Assembly: GCF_964204865.1 (NCBI RefSeq)
Contig: NC_135259.1
Coordinates: 18,610,974 to 18,674,973 of the forward strand
DNA length: 64,000 nucleotides
Reading direction: 5' to 3'
Source: Styela clava
Lineage: Eukaryota; Chordata; Ascidiacea; Stolidobranchia; Styelidae
Shown in pieces: positions 8,645 to 20,088 of the stretch. Both the position numbers and the translations under genes were made by a program. Every line of letters starts with the position of its first letter. The stretch's first letter is position 1. The notes under the pieces were generated by a model. The model ran no database searches. It had not been told where the DNA came from and saw only the letters and a list, made by a program, of their open reading frames with translations.

Positions 8645-9091
8645 ACATGTTCTATTCAATATACTCAGCCAATTTCATTAAGACTCTTACAGTAATTGTC
8701 TTCAAAAAGGAAGTTGTGAAATGTTATTTTTTTAACTAAGAAAGTACTTTTCTCACACGAGTCAAAAGCGCTGATAGGAAAGTACTGAAATCGCCGTTGG
8801 GCTATTCCTTGTGGAAAAGTGGAATTCGTCTAAGCATATAGAGTGAGGGAGAAGTTTTTCATTTGATATTTTAGTCACCTTGGATTAATTGTGTGAAGAA
8901 ACAGTAGAGGAACGAGATAGCATCTTTCAGTTACGAAGTACTAAATTCTGTCAGCGACATTTGTTTTTGTAGTATCTGTTTGACTCTAGGAAACAGAAAT
9001 TAAAGATAGACTTGCTATTCCTTAATATTAAATGGATTTCATCCGAGGGAACACACAGATAGAATGGATTCATTTTTTAAATAATAGACAG

Positions 9092-9183
9092 CGTCCCTGG
9101 GTGGGCTTGAACCACCAACCTTTCGGTACCCATCAGTATAAGAGGTAACAGCCGAACGCGCTGACCGATTGCGCCACAGAGAC
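9092..9183 (-). tRNA. tRNA-Asn-GTT: tRNA-Asn (GTT) with intron
   Basis: Consensus copy. The intron is at 9128-9145. Confidence 0.88.
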
Positions 9184-9407
9184 CGACACGGACTATGGTT
9201 TGTTAATTTGTTTTTATAAAAGATTCGAAATGTCCAATATTTTTTGGTAATCTGCATTAAATTACATTGGTTTCAAATGATTTTCTCAACACAACAAAAC
9301 ACATAATTTATAAATTTAAAAAGAATTACATGAAGTATTTAAAATACTGACCTCGAAGACAGCATGGATATTAGTTCAGTGGAGAGAGTAGGTCATTTCT
9401 GCCGATA

Positions 9408-9479
9408 TCCCAGATGAACTAGGCGTTAGGATTTCAGGCTCTCACCCATGCGGCCCGGGTTCTATTCCCGGTCTGGGAA
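9408..9479 (+). pseudogene. tRNA-Glu (CTC) decayed copy
   Basis: Consensus for the decayed locus. Confidence 0.8.
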
Positions 9480-9835
9480 ACTCTTTATACCAAATATTTT
9501 AAATTTTTGATTTCTTTCAGAAGGATCATTAGTGAGGTTTTATATGTCAAATCATTGATTGTTACAGTTGTAAAAGCGACAGTGACTGGGTAGGTTGTTC
9601 GTGAAGAACCATGTGGCCATTACAGTGTCAGCTTTATAATAAATTAATTTTGGATAGGAATAGTTTTCCAGTGATATTTCCAACATAAAACAAAGATATC
9701 AGCTGTATACAGAAGACAGAAGTACATGAAGTATTTCAAATAATGACGAAGAAAACTACGCGGATAATACTTCAGTAGCGCTACATTGAGGTAACACCAA
9801 TTTATTAGATAATACTTCTGCCTAAGTAATCGTAT

Positions 9836-9907
9836 TCCCAGATGGTCTAGGGGTTAGGATTCCTGGCTTTCACCCAGGCGGCCCGGGTTCGATTCCCGGT
9901 CTGGGAA
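9836..9907 (+). tRNA. tRNA-Glu-TTC: tRNA-Glu (TTC)
   Basis: Consensus copy. Confidence 0.94.
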
Positions 9908-10223
9908 ACTTTTCTTCAAACAAAGATCAGGTAGGTCAGTTTTAGTTTTGAAACGTCAGAAAGATAATGGTGAAGCTTTACTCTTTAGGCTGTATTTCTC
10001 GAGTGACTAAAGAATATACTACCTTAACAAAAACTTTCCAGAATGTGATTAGTGGGGTTTAACCTGATAATTTATCGATTTAACTGTTGTAGTTGTTAAG
10101 GAGGATGATCGTAATGATGCATGCAAATATGGGAATGTCACGATTACAATAATATAACAGCACAACACTTTCACCTAACTTCAAGCCCGTGTCATTCTTT
10201 GAGATTAACGGTTAATAAGACAC

Positions 10224-10297
10224 TGGCCAGTACGGGGATCGAACCCGCGACATTCGCGTTAGTAGCACGACGCTCTAACCAACTGAGCTAACCGGCC
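10224..10297 (-). tRNA. tRNA-Ile body with ACT anticodon
   Basis: Last copy in the window with the ACT anticodon; all later copies read AAT. Confidence 0.8.
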
Positions 10298-10744
10298 ATA
10301 TGTTCTATTCAATATACTCAGCCAATTTCATTAAGACTCTTACAGTAATTGTCTTCAAAAAGGAAGTTGTGAAATGTTATTTTTTTAACTAAGAAAGTAC
10401 TTTTCTCACACGAGTCAAAAGCGCTGATAGGAAAGTACTGAAATCGCCGTTGGGCTATTCCTTGTAGAAAAGTGGAATTCGTCTAAGCATATAGAGTGAG
10501 GGAGAAGTTTTTCATTCGATATTTTAGTCACCATGGATTAATTGTGTGAAGAAACAGTAGAGGAACGAGATAGCATCTTTCAGTTACGAAGTACTAAATT
10601 CTGTCAGCGACATTTGTTTTTGTAGTATCTGTTTGACTCTAGGAAACAGAAATTAAAGATAGACTTGCTATTCCTCAATATTAAATGGATTTCATCCGAG
10701 GGAACACACAGATAGAAAGGATTCATTTTTTAAATAATAGACAG

Positions 10745-10836
10745 CGTCCCTGGGTGGGCTTGAACCACCAACCTTTCGGTACCCATCAGTATAAGAGGTA
10801 ACAGCCGAACGCGCTGACCGATTGCGCCACAGAGAC
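10745..10836 (-). tRNA. tRNA-Asn-GTT: tRNA-Asn (GTT) with intron
   Basis: Consensus copy. The intron is at 10781-10798. Confidence 0.88.
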
Positions 10837-11061
10837 CGACACGGACTATGGTTTGTTAATTTGTTTTTATAAAAGATTCGAAATGTCCAATATTTTTTGG
10901 TAATCTGCATTAAATTACATTGGTTTTAAATGATTTTCTCAACACAACAAAACACATAATTTATAAATTTAAGAAAGAATTACATGAAGTATTTAAAATA
11001 CTGACCTCGAAGACAGCATGGATATTAGTTCAGTGAAGAGAGTAGGTCATTTCTGCCGATA

Positions 11062-11133
11062 TCCCAGATGAACTAGGCGTTAGGATTTCAGGCTCTCACC
11101 CATGCGGCCCGGGTTCTATTCCCGGTCTGGGAA
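11062..11133 (+). pseudogene. tRNA-Glu (CTC) decayed copy
   Basis: Consensus for the decayed locus. Confidence 0.8.
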
Positions 11134-11489
11134 ACTCTTTATACCAAATATTTTAAATTTTTGATTTCTTTCAGAAGGATCATTAGTGAGGTTTTATATG
11201 TCAAATCATTGATTGTTACAGTTGTAAAAGCGACAGTGACTGGGTAGGTTGTTCGTGAAGAATCATGTGACCATTACAGTGTCAGCCTAATAATAAATTA
11301 ATTTTGGATAGGAATAGTTTTTCAGTGATATTTCCAACATAAAACAAAGATATCAGCTGTATACAGAAGACAGAAGTACATGAAGTATTTCAAATAATGA
11401 CGAAGAAAACTACGCGGATATTACTTCAGTAGCGCTACATTGAGGTAACACCAATTTATTAGATAATACTTCTGCCAAAGTAATCGTAT

Positions 11490-11561
11490 TCCCAGATGGT
11501 CTAGGGGTTAGGATTCCTGGCTTTCACCCAGGCGGCCCGGGTTCGATTCCCGGTCTGGGAA
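11490..11561 (+). tRNA. tRNA-Glu-TTC: tRNA-Glu (TTC)
   Basis: Consensus copy. Confidence 0.94.
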
Positions 11562-11877
11562 ACTTTTCTTCAAACAAAGATCAGGTAGGTCAGTTTTAGT
11601 TTTGAAACGTCAGAAAGATAATGGTGAAGCTTTACTCTTTAGGCTGTATTTCTCGAGTGACTAAAGAATATATTACCTTAACAAAAACTTTCCAGAATGT
11701 GATTAGTGGGGTTTAACCTGATAATTTATCGATTTAACTGTTGTAGTTGTTAAGGAGGATGATCGTAAAGATGCATGCAAATATGGGAATGTCACGAGTA
11801 CAATAATATAACAGCACAACACTTTCACCTAACTTCAAGCCCGTGTCATTCTTTGAGATTAACGGTTAATAAGACAC

Positions 11878-11951
11878 TGGCCAGTACGGGGATCGAACCC
11901 GCGACATTCGCGTTATTAGCACGACGCTCTAACCAACTGAGCTAACCGGCC
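11878..11951 (-). tRNA. tRNA-Ile-AAT: tRNA-Ile (AAT), reference copy
   Basis: First fully normal Ile gene in the window; decodes AUU (and AUC/AUA after A34-to-inosine editing). Anticodon loop CTAATAA, stem TCGTG/CGCGA, D arm GCTC/GAGC with AGTTGGTTA loop, T arm GCGGG-TTCGATC-CCCGT, acceptor GGCCGGT/ACTGGCC. Boxes A and B are canonical. No T4 run lies in the immediate 3' flank, which reads GTGTCTTATTAACC. Confidence 0.93.
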
Positions 11952-12398
11952 ATATGTTCTATTGAATATACTCAGCCATTTTCATTAAGACTCTTACAGT
12001 AATTGTCTTCAAAAAGGAAGTTGTGAAATGTTATTTTTTTAACTAAGAAAGTACTTTTCTCACACGAGTCAAAAGCGCTGATAGGAAAGTACTGAAATCG
12101 CCGTTGGGCTATTCCTTGTGGAAAAGTGGAATTCGTCTAAGCATATAGAGTGAGGGAGAAGTTTTTCATTTGATATTTTAGTCACCATCTATTAATTGTG
12201 TGAAGAAACAGTAGAGGAACGAGATAGCATCTTTCAGTTACGAAGTACTAAATTCTGTCAGCGACATTTGTTTTTGTAGTATCTGTTTGACTCTAGGAAA
12301 CAGAAATTAAAGATAGACTTGCTATTCCTTAATATTAAATGGACTTCATCCGAGGGAACACACAGATAGAAAGGATTCAATTTTTAAATAATAGACAG

Positions 12399-12490
12399 CG
12401 TCCCTGGGTGGGCTTGAAACACCAACCTTTCGGTACCCATCAGTATAAGAGGTAACAGCCGAACGCGCTGACCGATTGCGCCACAGAGTC
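12399..12490 (-). tRNA. tRNA-Asn (GTT) with intron, damaged
   Basis: The G closing the T loop is T (GGTGT for GGTGG), which breaks a T-stem pair and box B. The second acceptor base is changed (GACTCTG), breaking another pair. Probably a pseudogene. Confidence 0.7.
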
Positions 12491-12715
12491 CGATACGGAC
12501 TATGGTTTGTTAATTTGTTTTTATAAAAGATTCGAAATGTCCAATATTTTTTGGTAATCTGCATTAAATTACATTGGTTTTAAATGATTTTCTCAACACA
12601 ACAAAACACATAATTTATAAATTTAAGAAAGAATTACATGAAGTATTTAAAATACTGACCTCGAAGACAGCATGGATATTAGTTCAGTGGAGAGAGTAGG
12701 TCATTTCTGCCGATA

Positions 12716-12787
12716 TCCCAGATGAACTAGGCGTTAGGATTTCAGGCTCTCACCCATGCGGCCCGGGTTCTATTCCCGGTCTGGGAA
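12716..12787 (+). pseudogene. tRNA-Glu (CTC) decayed copy
   Basis: Consensus for the decayed locus. Confidence 0.8.
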
Positions 12788-13147
12788 ACTCTTTATACCA
12801 AATATTTTAAATTTTTGATTTCTTTCAGAAGGATCATTAGTGAGGTTTTATATGTCAAATCATTGATTGTTACAGTTGTAAAAGCGACAGTGACTGGGTA
12901 GGTTGTTCGTGAAGAACCATGTGGCCATTACAGTGTCAGCCTAATAATAAATTAATTTTGGATAGGAATAGTTTTTCAGTGATATTTCCAACATAAAACA
13001 AAGATATCAGCTGTATACAGAAGACAGAAGTACATGAAGTATTTCAAATAATGACGAAGAAAACTACGCGGATATTACTTCAGTAGCGCTACATTGAGGT
13101 AACACCAATTTATTAGATAATACTTCTGCCAAAGCAGAAGATCGTAT

Positions 13148-13219
13148 TCCTAGATGGTCAAGGGGTTAGGATTCCTGGCTTTCACCCAGGCGGCCCGGGT
13201 TCGATTCCCGGTCTGGGAA
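13148..13219 (+). tRNA. tRNA-Glu-TTC: tRNA-Glu (TTC), acceptor and D-arm variant
   Basis: Reads TCCTAGA in the acceptor (a U-G pair replaces C-G at position 4) and GGTCAAGGGG in the D arm. The anticodon arm and box B are intact. The 5' flank carries a short insertion (AAAGCAGAAGATCG). Confidence 0.82.
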
Positions 13220-13526
13220 ACTTTTCTTCAAACAAAGATCAGGTAGGTCAGTTTTAGTTTTGAAACGTCAGAAAGATAATGGTGAAGCTTTACTCTTTAG
13301 GCTGTATTTCTCGAGTGACTAAAGAATATATTACCTTAACAAAAACTTTCCAGAATGTGATTAGTGGGGTTTAACCTGATAATTTATCGATGTAACTGTT
13401 GTAGTTGTTAAGGAGGATGATCGTAAAGATGCATGCAAATATGGGAATGTCACGAGTACAATAATATAACAGCACAACACTTTCACCTAACTTCAAGTCA
13501 CGTGTCTTTCTTTGAGATTAACGGTT

Positions 13527-13531
13527 AAAAA
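13527..13531 (-). terminator. T5 run after tRNA-Ile (compact subfamily)
   Basis: On the minus strand TTTTT starts 6 bases after the Ile gene. The usual Ile flank has CTTATT here. The same T5 run follows the Ile copies at 15046, 17048 and 18532. Confidence 0.75.
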
Positions 13532-13536
13532 GACAC

Positions 13537-13610
13537 TGGCCAGTACGGGGATCGAACCCGCGACATTCGCGTTATTAGCACGACGCTCTAACCAACTGAG
13601 CTAACCGGCC
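13537..13610 (-). tRNA. tRNA-Ile-AAT: tRNA-Ile (AAT)
   Basis: Consensus gene body with a T5 terminator. It is the only copy with both a normal body and a strong terminator. The compact 276-bp spacer follows toward Asn. Confidence 0.93.
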
Positions 13611-13886
13611 ATATGTCCTATCGAATATACTCAGCTAATTTCATTGAGACATTTCATTTGATATTTTAGTCACCATCTATTAATTGTGTGAAGAAACAGT
13701 AGAGGAACGAGATAGCATCTTTCAGTTACGAAGTACTAAATTCTGTCAGCGACATTTGTTTTTGTAGTATCTGTTTGACTCTAGGAAACAGAAATTAAAG
13801 ATAGACTTGCTATTCCTTAATATTAAATGGACTTCATCCGAGGGAACACACAGATAGAAAGGATTCAATTTTTAAATAATAGACAG

Positions 13887-13978
13887 CGTCCCTGGGTGGG
13901 CTTGAAACACCAACCTTTCGGTACCCATCAGTATAAGAGGTAACAGCCGAACGCGCTGACCGATTGTGCCACAGAGAC
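13887..13978 (-). tRNA. tRNA-Asn (GTT) with intron, damaged
   Basis: Has the T-loop-closing G-to-T change and a D-stem change (GCAC for GCGC). Probably nonfunctional. Confidence 0.68.
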
Positions 13979-14203
13979 CGACACGGACTATGGTTTGTTA
14001 ATTTGTTTATATAAAAGATTCTAAATTTCCAATATTTTTTGGTAATCTGCATTAAATTACATTGGTTTTAAATGATTTTCTCAACACAACAAAACACATA
14101 ATTTATACATTTAAGAAAGAATTACATGAAGTATTTAAAATACTGACCTCGAAGACATCATGGATATTATTTCAGTGGAGAGAATAGGTCATTTTTGCCG
14201 ATA

Positions 14204-14275
14204 TCCCAGATGGACTAGGTGTTAGGATTTCAGGCTCTCACCCATGCGGCCCGGGTTCTATTCTCGGTCTGGGAA
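14204..14275 (+). pseudogene. tRNA-Glu (CTC) decayed copy, diverged
   Basis: Differs from the consensus decayed locus at three sites: GGACT for GAACT in the D arm, GGTG for GGCG, and TTCTCGG for TTCCCGG in the T arm. The flanks of this unit are also diverged. Confidence 0.8.
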
Positions 14276-14527
14276 ACTCTTTATACCAAATATTTTAAAT
14301 TTTTGATTTCGTTCAGAAGGATCGTTAGTGAGGTTTTATATGTCAAATCATTCATTGTTACAGTTGTAAAAGCGACAGTGACTGAGTAGGTTGTTCGTGA
14401 AGAACCATGTGGCCATTAAAGTGTCAGCTTTATAATAAATTAATATAAATTAATATATAACAGCACAACACTTTCACCTAACTTCAAGTCACGTGTCATT
14501 CTTTGAGATTAACGGTTAAAAAGACAC

Positions 14528-14625
14528 TGGTCAGTACGGGGATCGAACCCGCGACATTCGCGTTATTAGCTCGACGCTCTAACGGTAGTCTAACCAACTG
14601 AGCTAACCGCTAACCGCTGAGCTAA
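14528..14625 (-). pseudogene. Scrambled tRNA-Ile pseudogene
   Basis: The 3' two thirds of an Ile-AAT gene are recognisable (box B, AAT loop). The 5' part is interrupted: after the anticodon stem comes GACTACCGT on the minus strand, and the D-arm/acceptor region is present in more than one partial copy. The locus sits between Glu-CTC and Glu-TTC, where no Ile gene normally lies. Its right end runs straight into the spacer preceding Glu-TTC. Confidence 0.8.
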
Positions 14626-14660
14626 TTTATTAGATAATACTTCTGCCAAAGTAATCGGAT

Positions 14661-14732
14661 TCCCAGATGGTCTAGGGGTTAGGATTCCTGGCTTTCACCC
14701 AGGCGGCCCGGGTTCGATTCCCGGTCTGGGAA
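14661..14732 (+). tRNA. tRNA-Glu-TTC: tRNA-Glu (TTC)
   Basis: Consensus gene body. The 5' flank reads ATCGGAT instead of ATCGTAT and the 3' flank reads CTTTTCTCC. Confidence 0.93.
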
Positions 14733-15045
14733 ACTTTTCTCCAAACAAAGATCAGGTCAGTTTTAGTTTTGAAACGTCAGAAAGATAATGGTGAAGTTTT
14801 ACACTATAGGCTCTATTTCTAGAGTGACTAAAGAATATATTACCTTAACAAAAACTTTCCAGAATGTTATTAATGGGGTTTAACCTGATAATTTATTGAT
14901 TCAACTATTGTAGTTGTTAAGGATGATGATCATAAAGATGCATGCAACCATGGCAATGTCATGAGTACAATAATATAACAGCACAACACTTTCACCTAAC
15001 TTCAAGTCACGTGTCATTCTTTGAGATTAACAGTTAAAAAGACAC

Positions 15046-15119
15046 TGGCCAGTACGGGGATCGAACCCGCGACATTCGCGTTATTAGCACGACGCTCTAA
15101 CCAACTGAGCTTACCGGCC
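15046..15119 (-). tRNA. tRNA-Ile (AAT), position-8 variant
   Basis: U8 is replaced by A (CCGGTAAGCTC). U8 normally forms the reverse-Hoogsteen pair with A14 and belongs to box A, so folding and transcription may both suffer. A T5 run follows the gene at 15036-15040. Confidence 0.72.
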
Positions 15120-15395
15120 ATATGTCCTATTGAATATACTCAGCTAATTTCATTGAGACATTTAATTTTATATTTTAGTCACCATCTATTAATTGTGTGA
15201 AGAAACAGTAGAGGAACGAGATAGCATCTTTCAGTTACGAAGTACTAAATTCTGTCAGCGACATTTGTTTTTGTAGTATCTGTTTGACTCTAGGAAACAG
15301 AAATTAAAGATAGACTTGCTATTCCTTAATATTAAATGGACTTCATCCGAGGGAACACACAGATAGAAAGGATTCAATTTTTAAATAATAGACAG

Positions 15396-15487
15396 CGTCC
15401 CTGGGTGGGCTTGAAACACCAACCTTTCGGTACCCATCAGTATAAGAGGTAACAGCCGAACGCGCTGACCGATTGCGCCACAGAGAC
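15396..15487 (-). tRNA. tRNA-Asn (GTT) with intron, box B variant
   Basis: The T-loop-closing G is changed to T (GGTGT-TTCAAGC); the rest is normal. The intron is at 15432-15449. Confidence 0.72.
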
Positions 15488-15712
15488 CGATACGGACTAT
15501 GGTTTGTTAATTTGTTTTTATAAAAGATTCGAAATGTCCAATATTTTTTGGTAATCTGCATTAAATTACATTGGTTTTAAATGATTTTCTCAACACAACA
15601 AAACACATAATTTATAAATTTAAGAAAGAATTACATGAAGTATTTAAAATACTGACCTCGAAGACAGCATGGATATTAGTTCAGTGGAGAGAGTAGGTCA
15701 TTTCTGCCGATA

Positions 15713-15784
15713 TCCCAGATGAACTAGGCGTTAGGATTTCAGGCTCTCACCCATGCGGCCCGGGTTCTATTCCCGGTCTGGGAA
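15713..15784 (+). pseudogene. tRNA-Glu (CTC) decayed copy
   Basis: Consensus for the decayed locus. Confidence 0.8.
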
Positions 15785-16140
15785 ACTCTTTATACCAAAT
15801 ATTTTAAATTTTTGATTTCTTTCAGAAGGATCATTAGTGAGGTTTTATATGTCAAATCATTGATTGTTACAGTTGTAAAAGCGACAGTGACTGGGTAGGT
15901 TGTTCGTGAAGAACCATGTGGCCATTACAGTGTCAGCCTAATAATAAATTAATTTTGGATAGGAATAGTTTTTCAGTGATATTTCCAACATAAAACAAAG
16001 ATATCAGCTGTATACAGAAGACAGAAGTACATGAAGTATTTCAAATAATGACGAAGAAAACTACGCGGATATTACTTCAGTAGCGCTACATTGAGGTAAC
16101 ACCAATTTATTAGATAATACTTCTGCCGAAGCAATCGTAT

Positions 16141-16212
16141 TCCCAGATGGTCTAGGGGTTAGGATTCCTGGCTTTCACCCAGGCGGCCCGGGTTCGATTC
16201 CCGGTCTGGGAA
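16141..16212 (+). tRNA. tRNA-Glu-TTC: tRNA-Glu (TTC)
   Basis: Consensus copy. The 5' flank has GCCGAAGCAATCG for GCCAAAGTAATCG. Confidence 0.94.
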
Positions 16213-16529
16213 ACTTTTCTTCAAACAAAGATCAGGTAGGTCAGTTTTAGTTTTGAAACGTCAGAAAGATAATGGTGAAGCTTTACTCTTTAGGCTGTAT
16301 TTCTCGAGTGACTAAAGAATATATTACCTTAACAAAAACTTTCCAGAATGTGATTAGTGGGGTTTAACCTGATAATTTATCGATGTAACTGTTGTAGTTG
16401 TTAAGGAGGATGATCGTAAAGATGCATGCAAATATGGGAATGTCACGAGTACAATAATATAACAGCACAACACTTTCACCTAACTTCAAGTCACGTGTCA
16501 TTCTTTGAGATTAACGGTTAAAAGGACAC

Positions 16530-16627
16530 TGGTCAGTACGGGGATCGAACCCGCGACATTCGCGTTATTAGCTCGACGCTCTAACGGTAGTCTAACCAAC
16601 TGAGCTAACCGCTAACCGCTGAGCTAA
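16530..16627 (-). pseudogene. Scrambled tRNA-Ile pseudogene, second copy
   Basis: Same rearranged Ile as at 14528 (offset 2002), but here preceded by a normal Glu-TTC/Ile spacer and followed at once by Glu-TTC. The chimera was thus moved between units by recombination. Confidence 0.8.
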
Positions 16628-16662
16628 TTTATTAGATAATACTTCTGCCAAAGTAATCGGAT

Positions 16663-16734
16663 TCCCAGATGGTCTAGGGGTTAGGATTCCTGGCTTTCAC
16701 CCAGGCGGCCCGGGTTCGATTCCCGGTCTGGGAA
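16663..16734 (+). tRNA. tRNA-Glu-TTC: tRNA-Glu (TTC)
   Basis: Consensus gene body with the same variant flanks as the copy at 14661. It is the second Glu-TTC of a 2.0-kb unit. Confidence 0.93.
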
Positions 16735-17047
16735 ACTTTTCTCCAAACAAAGATCAGGTCAGTTTTAGTTTTGAAACGTCAGAAAGATAATGGTGAAGTT
16801 TTACACTATAGGCTCTATTTCTAGAGTGACTAAAGAATATATTACCTTAACAAAAACTTTCCAGAATGTTATTAATGGGGTTTAACCTGATAATTTATTG
16901 ATTCAACTATTGTAGTTGTTAAGGATGATGATCATAAAGATGCATGCAACCATGGCAATGTCATGAGTACAATAATATAACAGCACAACACTTTCACCTA
17001 ACTTCAAGTCACGTGTCATTCTTTGAGATTAACAGTTAAAAAGACAC

Positions 17048-17121
17048 TGGCCAGTACGGGGATCGAACCCGCGACATTCGCGTTATTAGCACGACGCTCT
17101 AACCAACTGAGCTTACCGGCC
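17048..17121 (-). tRNA. tRNA-Ile (AAT), position-8 variant
   Basis: U8-to-A change as at 15046. A T5 run follows at 17038-17042. Confidence 0.72.
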
Positions 17122-17397
17122 ATATGTCCTATTGAATATACTCATCTAATTTCATTGAGACATTTAATTTTATATTTTAGTCACCATCTATTAATTGTGT
17201 GAAGAAACAGTAGAGGAACGAGATAGCATCTTTCAGTTACGAAGTACTAAATTCTGTCAGCGACATTTGTTTTTGTAGTATCTGTTTGACTCTAGGAAAC
17301 AGAAATTAAAGATAGACTTGCTATTCCTTAATATTAAATGGACTTCATCCGAGGGAACACACAGATAGAAAGGATTCAATTTTTAAATAATAGACAG

Positions 17398-17489
17398 CGT
17401 CCCTGGGTGGGCTTGAAACACCAACCTTTCGGTACCCATCAGTATAAGAGGTAACAGCCGAACGCGCTGACCGATTGCGCCACAGAGAC
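17398..17489 (-). tRNA. tRNA-Asn (GTT) with intron, box B variant
   Basis: Carries the T-loop-closing G-to-T change. The intron is at 17434-17451. Confidence 0.72.
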
Positions 17490-17714
17490 CGATACGGACT
17501 ATGGTTTGTTAATTTGTTTTTATAAAAGATTCGAAATGTCCAATATTTTTTGGTAATCTGCATTAAATTACATTGGTTTTAAATGATTTTCTCAACACAA
17601 CAAAACACATAATTTATAAATTTAAGAAAGAATTACATGAAGTATTTAAAATACTGACCTCGAAGACAGCATGGATATTAGTTCAGTGGAGAGAGTAGGT
17701 CATTTCTGCCGATA

Positions 17715-17786
17715 TCCCAGATGAACTAGGCGTTAGGATTTCAGGCTCTCACCCATGCGGCCCGGGTTCTATTCCCGGTCTGGGAA
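17715..17786 (+). pseudogene. tRNA-Glu (CTC) decayed copy
   Basis: Consensus for the decayed locus. Confidence 0.8.
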
Positions 17787-18142
17787 ACTCTTTATACCAA
17801 ATATTTTAAATTTTTGATTTCTTTCAGAAGGATCATTAGTGAGGTTTTATATGTCAAATCATTGATTGTTACAGTTGTAAAAGCGACAGTGACTGGGTAG
17901 GTTGTTCGTGAAGAACCATGTGGCCATTACAGTGTCAGCCTAATAATAAATTAATTTTGGATAGGAATAGTTTTTCAGTGATATTTCCAACATAAAACAA
18001 AGATATCAGCTGTATACAGAAGACAGAAGTACATGAAGTATTTCAAATAATGACGAAGAAAACTACGCGGATATTACTTCAGTAGCGCTACATTGAGGTA
18101 ACACCAATTTATTAGATAATACTTCTGCCAAAGCAATCGTAT

Positions 18143-18214
18143 TCCCAGATGGTCTAGGGGTTAGGATTCCTGGCTTTCACCCAGGCGGCCCGGGTTCGAT
18201 TCCCGGTCTGGGAA
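18143..18214 (+). tRNA. tRNA-Glu-TTC: tRNA-Glu (TTC)
   Basis: Consensus copy. Confidence 0.94.
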
Positions 18215-18531
18215 ACTTTTCTTCAAACAAAGATCAGGTAGGTCAGTTTTAGTTTTGAAACGTCAGAAAGATAATGGTGAAGCTTTACTCTTTAGGCTGT
18301 ATTTCTCGAGTGACTAAAGAATATATTACCTTAACAAAAACTTTCCAGAATGTGATTAGTGGGGTTTAACCTGATAATTTATCGATGTAACTGTTGTAGT
18401 TGTTAAGGAGGATGATCGTAAAGATGCATGCAAATATGGGAATGTCACGAGTACAATAATATAACAGCACAACACTTTCACCTAACTTCAAGTCACGTGT
18501 CATTCTTTGAGATTAACAGTTAAAAAGACAC

Positions 18532-18605
18532 TGGCCAGTACGGGGATCGAACCCGCGACATTCGCGTTATTAGCACGACGCTCTAACCAACTGAGCTTAC
18601 CGGCC
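18532..18605 (-). tRNA. tRNA-Ile (AAT), position-8 variant
   Basis: Third copy with U8 changed to A. A T5 run follows at 18522-18526. Last unit with the compact Ile-Asn spacer. Confidence 0.72.
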
Positions 18606-18881
18606 ATATGTCCTATTGAATATACTCAGCTAATTTCATTGAGACATTTAATTTTATATTTTAGTCACCATCTATTAATTGTGTGAAGAAACAGTAGAGG
18701 AACGAGATAGCATCTTTCAGTTACGAAGTACTAAATTCTGTCAGCGACATTTGTTTTTGTAGTATCTGTTTGACTCTAGGAAACAGAAATTAAAGATAGA
18801 CTTGCTATTCCTTAATATTAAATGGACTTCATCCGAGGGAACACACAGATAGAAAGGATTCAATTTTTAAATAATAGACAG

Positions 18882-18973
18882 CGTCCCTGGGTGGGCTTGA
18901 AACACCAACCTTTCGGTACCCATCAGTATAAGAGGTAACAGCCGAACGCGCTGACCGATTGCGCCACAGAGAC
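18882..18973 (-). tRNA. tRNA-Asn (GTT) with intron, box B variant
   Basis: Carries the T-loop-closing G-to-T change; last copy with it. The intron is at 18918-18935. Confidence 0.72.
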
Positions 18974-19198
18974 CGATACGGACTATGGTTTGTTAATTTG
19001 TTTTTATAAAAGATTCGAAATGTCCAATATTTTTTGGTAATCTGCATTAAATTACATTGGTTTTAAATGATTTTCACAACACAACAAAACACATAATTTA
19101 TAAATTTAAGAAAGAATTACATGAAGTATTTAAAATACTGACCTCGAAGACAGCATGGATATTAGTTCAGTGGAGAGAGTAGGTCATTTCTGCCGATA

Positions 19199-19270
19199 TC
19201 CCAGATGAAATAGGCGTTAGGATTTCAGGCTCTCACCCATGCGGCCCGGGTTCTATTCCCGGTCTGGGAA
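19199..19270 (+). pseudogene. tRNA-Glu (CTC) decayed copy
   Basis: One extra change in the D arm (GAAATAGG for GAACTAGG). Confidence 0.8.
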
Positions 19271-19626
19271 ACTCTTTATACCAAATATTTTAAATTTTTG
19301 ATTTCTTTCAGAAGGATCATTAGTGAGGTTTTATATGTCAAATCATTGATTGTTACAGTTGTAAAAGCGACAGTGACTGGGTAGGTTGTTCGTGAAGAAC
19401 CATGTGGCCATTACAGTGTCAGCCTAATAATAAATTAATTTTGGATAGGAATAGTTTTTCAGTGATATTTCCAACATAAAACAAAGATATCAGCTGTATA
19501 CAGAAGACAGAAGTACATGAAGTATTTCAAATAATGACGAAGAAAACTACGCGGATATAACTTCAGTAGCGCTACATTGAGGTAACACCAATTTATTAGA
19601 TAATACTTCTGCCAAAGCAATCGTAT

Positions 19627-19698
19627 TCCCAGATGGTCTAGGGGTTAGGATTCCTGGCTTTCACCCAGGCGGCCCGGGTTCGATTCCCGGTCTGGGAA
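19627..19698 (+). tRNA. tRNA-Glu-TTC: tRNA-Glu (TTC)
   Basis: Consensus copy. Confidence 0.94.
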
Positions 19699-20014
19699 AC
19701 TTTTCTTCAAACAAAGATCAGGTAGGTCAGTTTTAGTTTTGAAACGTCAGAAAGATAATGGTGAAGCTTTACTCTTTAGGCTGTATTTCTCGAGTGACTA
19801 AAGAATATATTACCTTAACAAAAACTTTCCAGAATGTGATTAGTGGGGTTTAACCTGATAATTTATCGATGTAACTGTTGTAGTTGTTAAGGAGGATGAT
19901 CGTAAAGATGCATGCAAATATGGGAATGTCACGAGTACAATAATATAACAGCACAACACTTTCACCTAACTTCAAGCCCGTGTCATTCTTTGAGATTAAC
20001 GGTTAATAAGACAC

Positions 20015-20088
20015 TGGCCAGTACGGGGATCGAACCCGCGACATTCGCGTTATTAGCACGACGCTCTAACCAACTGAGCTAACCGGCC
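20015..20088 (-). tRNA. tRNA-Ile-AAT: tRNA-Ile (AAT)
   Basis: Consensus gene body; standard spacers and CTTATT flank resume here. Confidence 0.92.
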
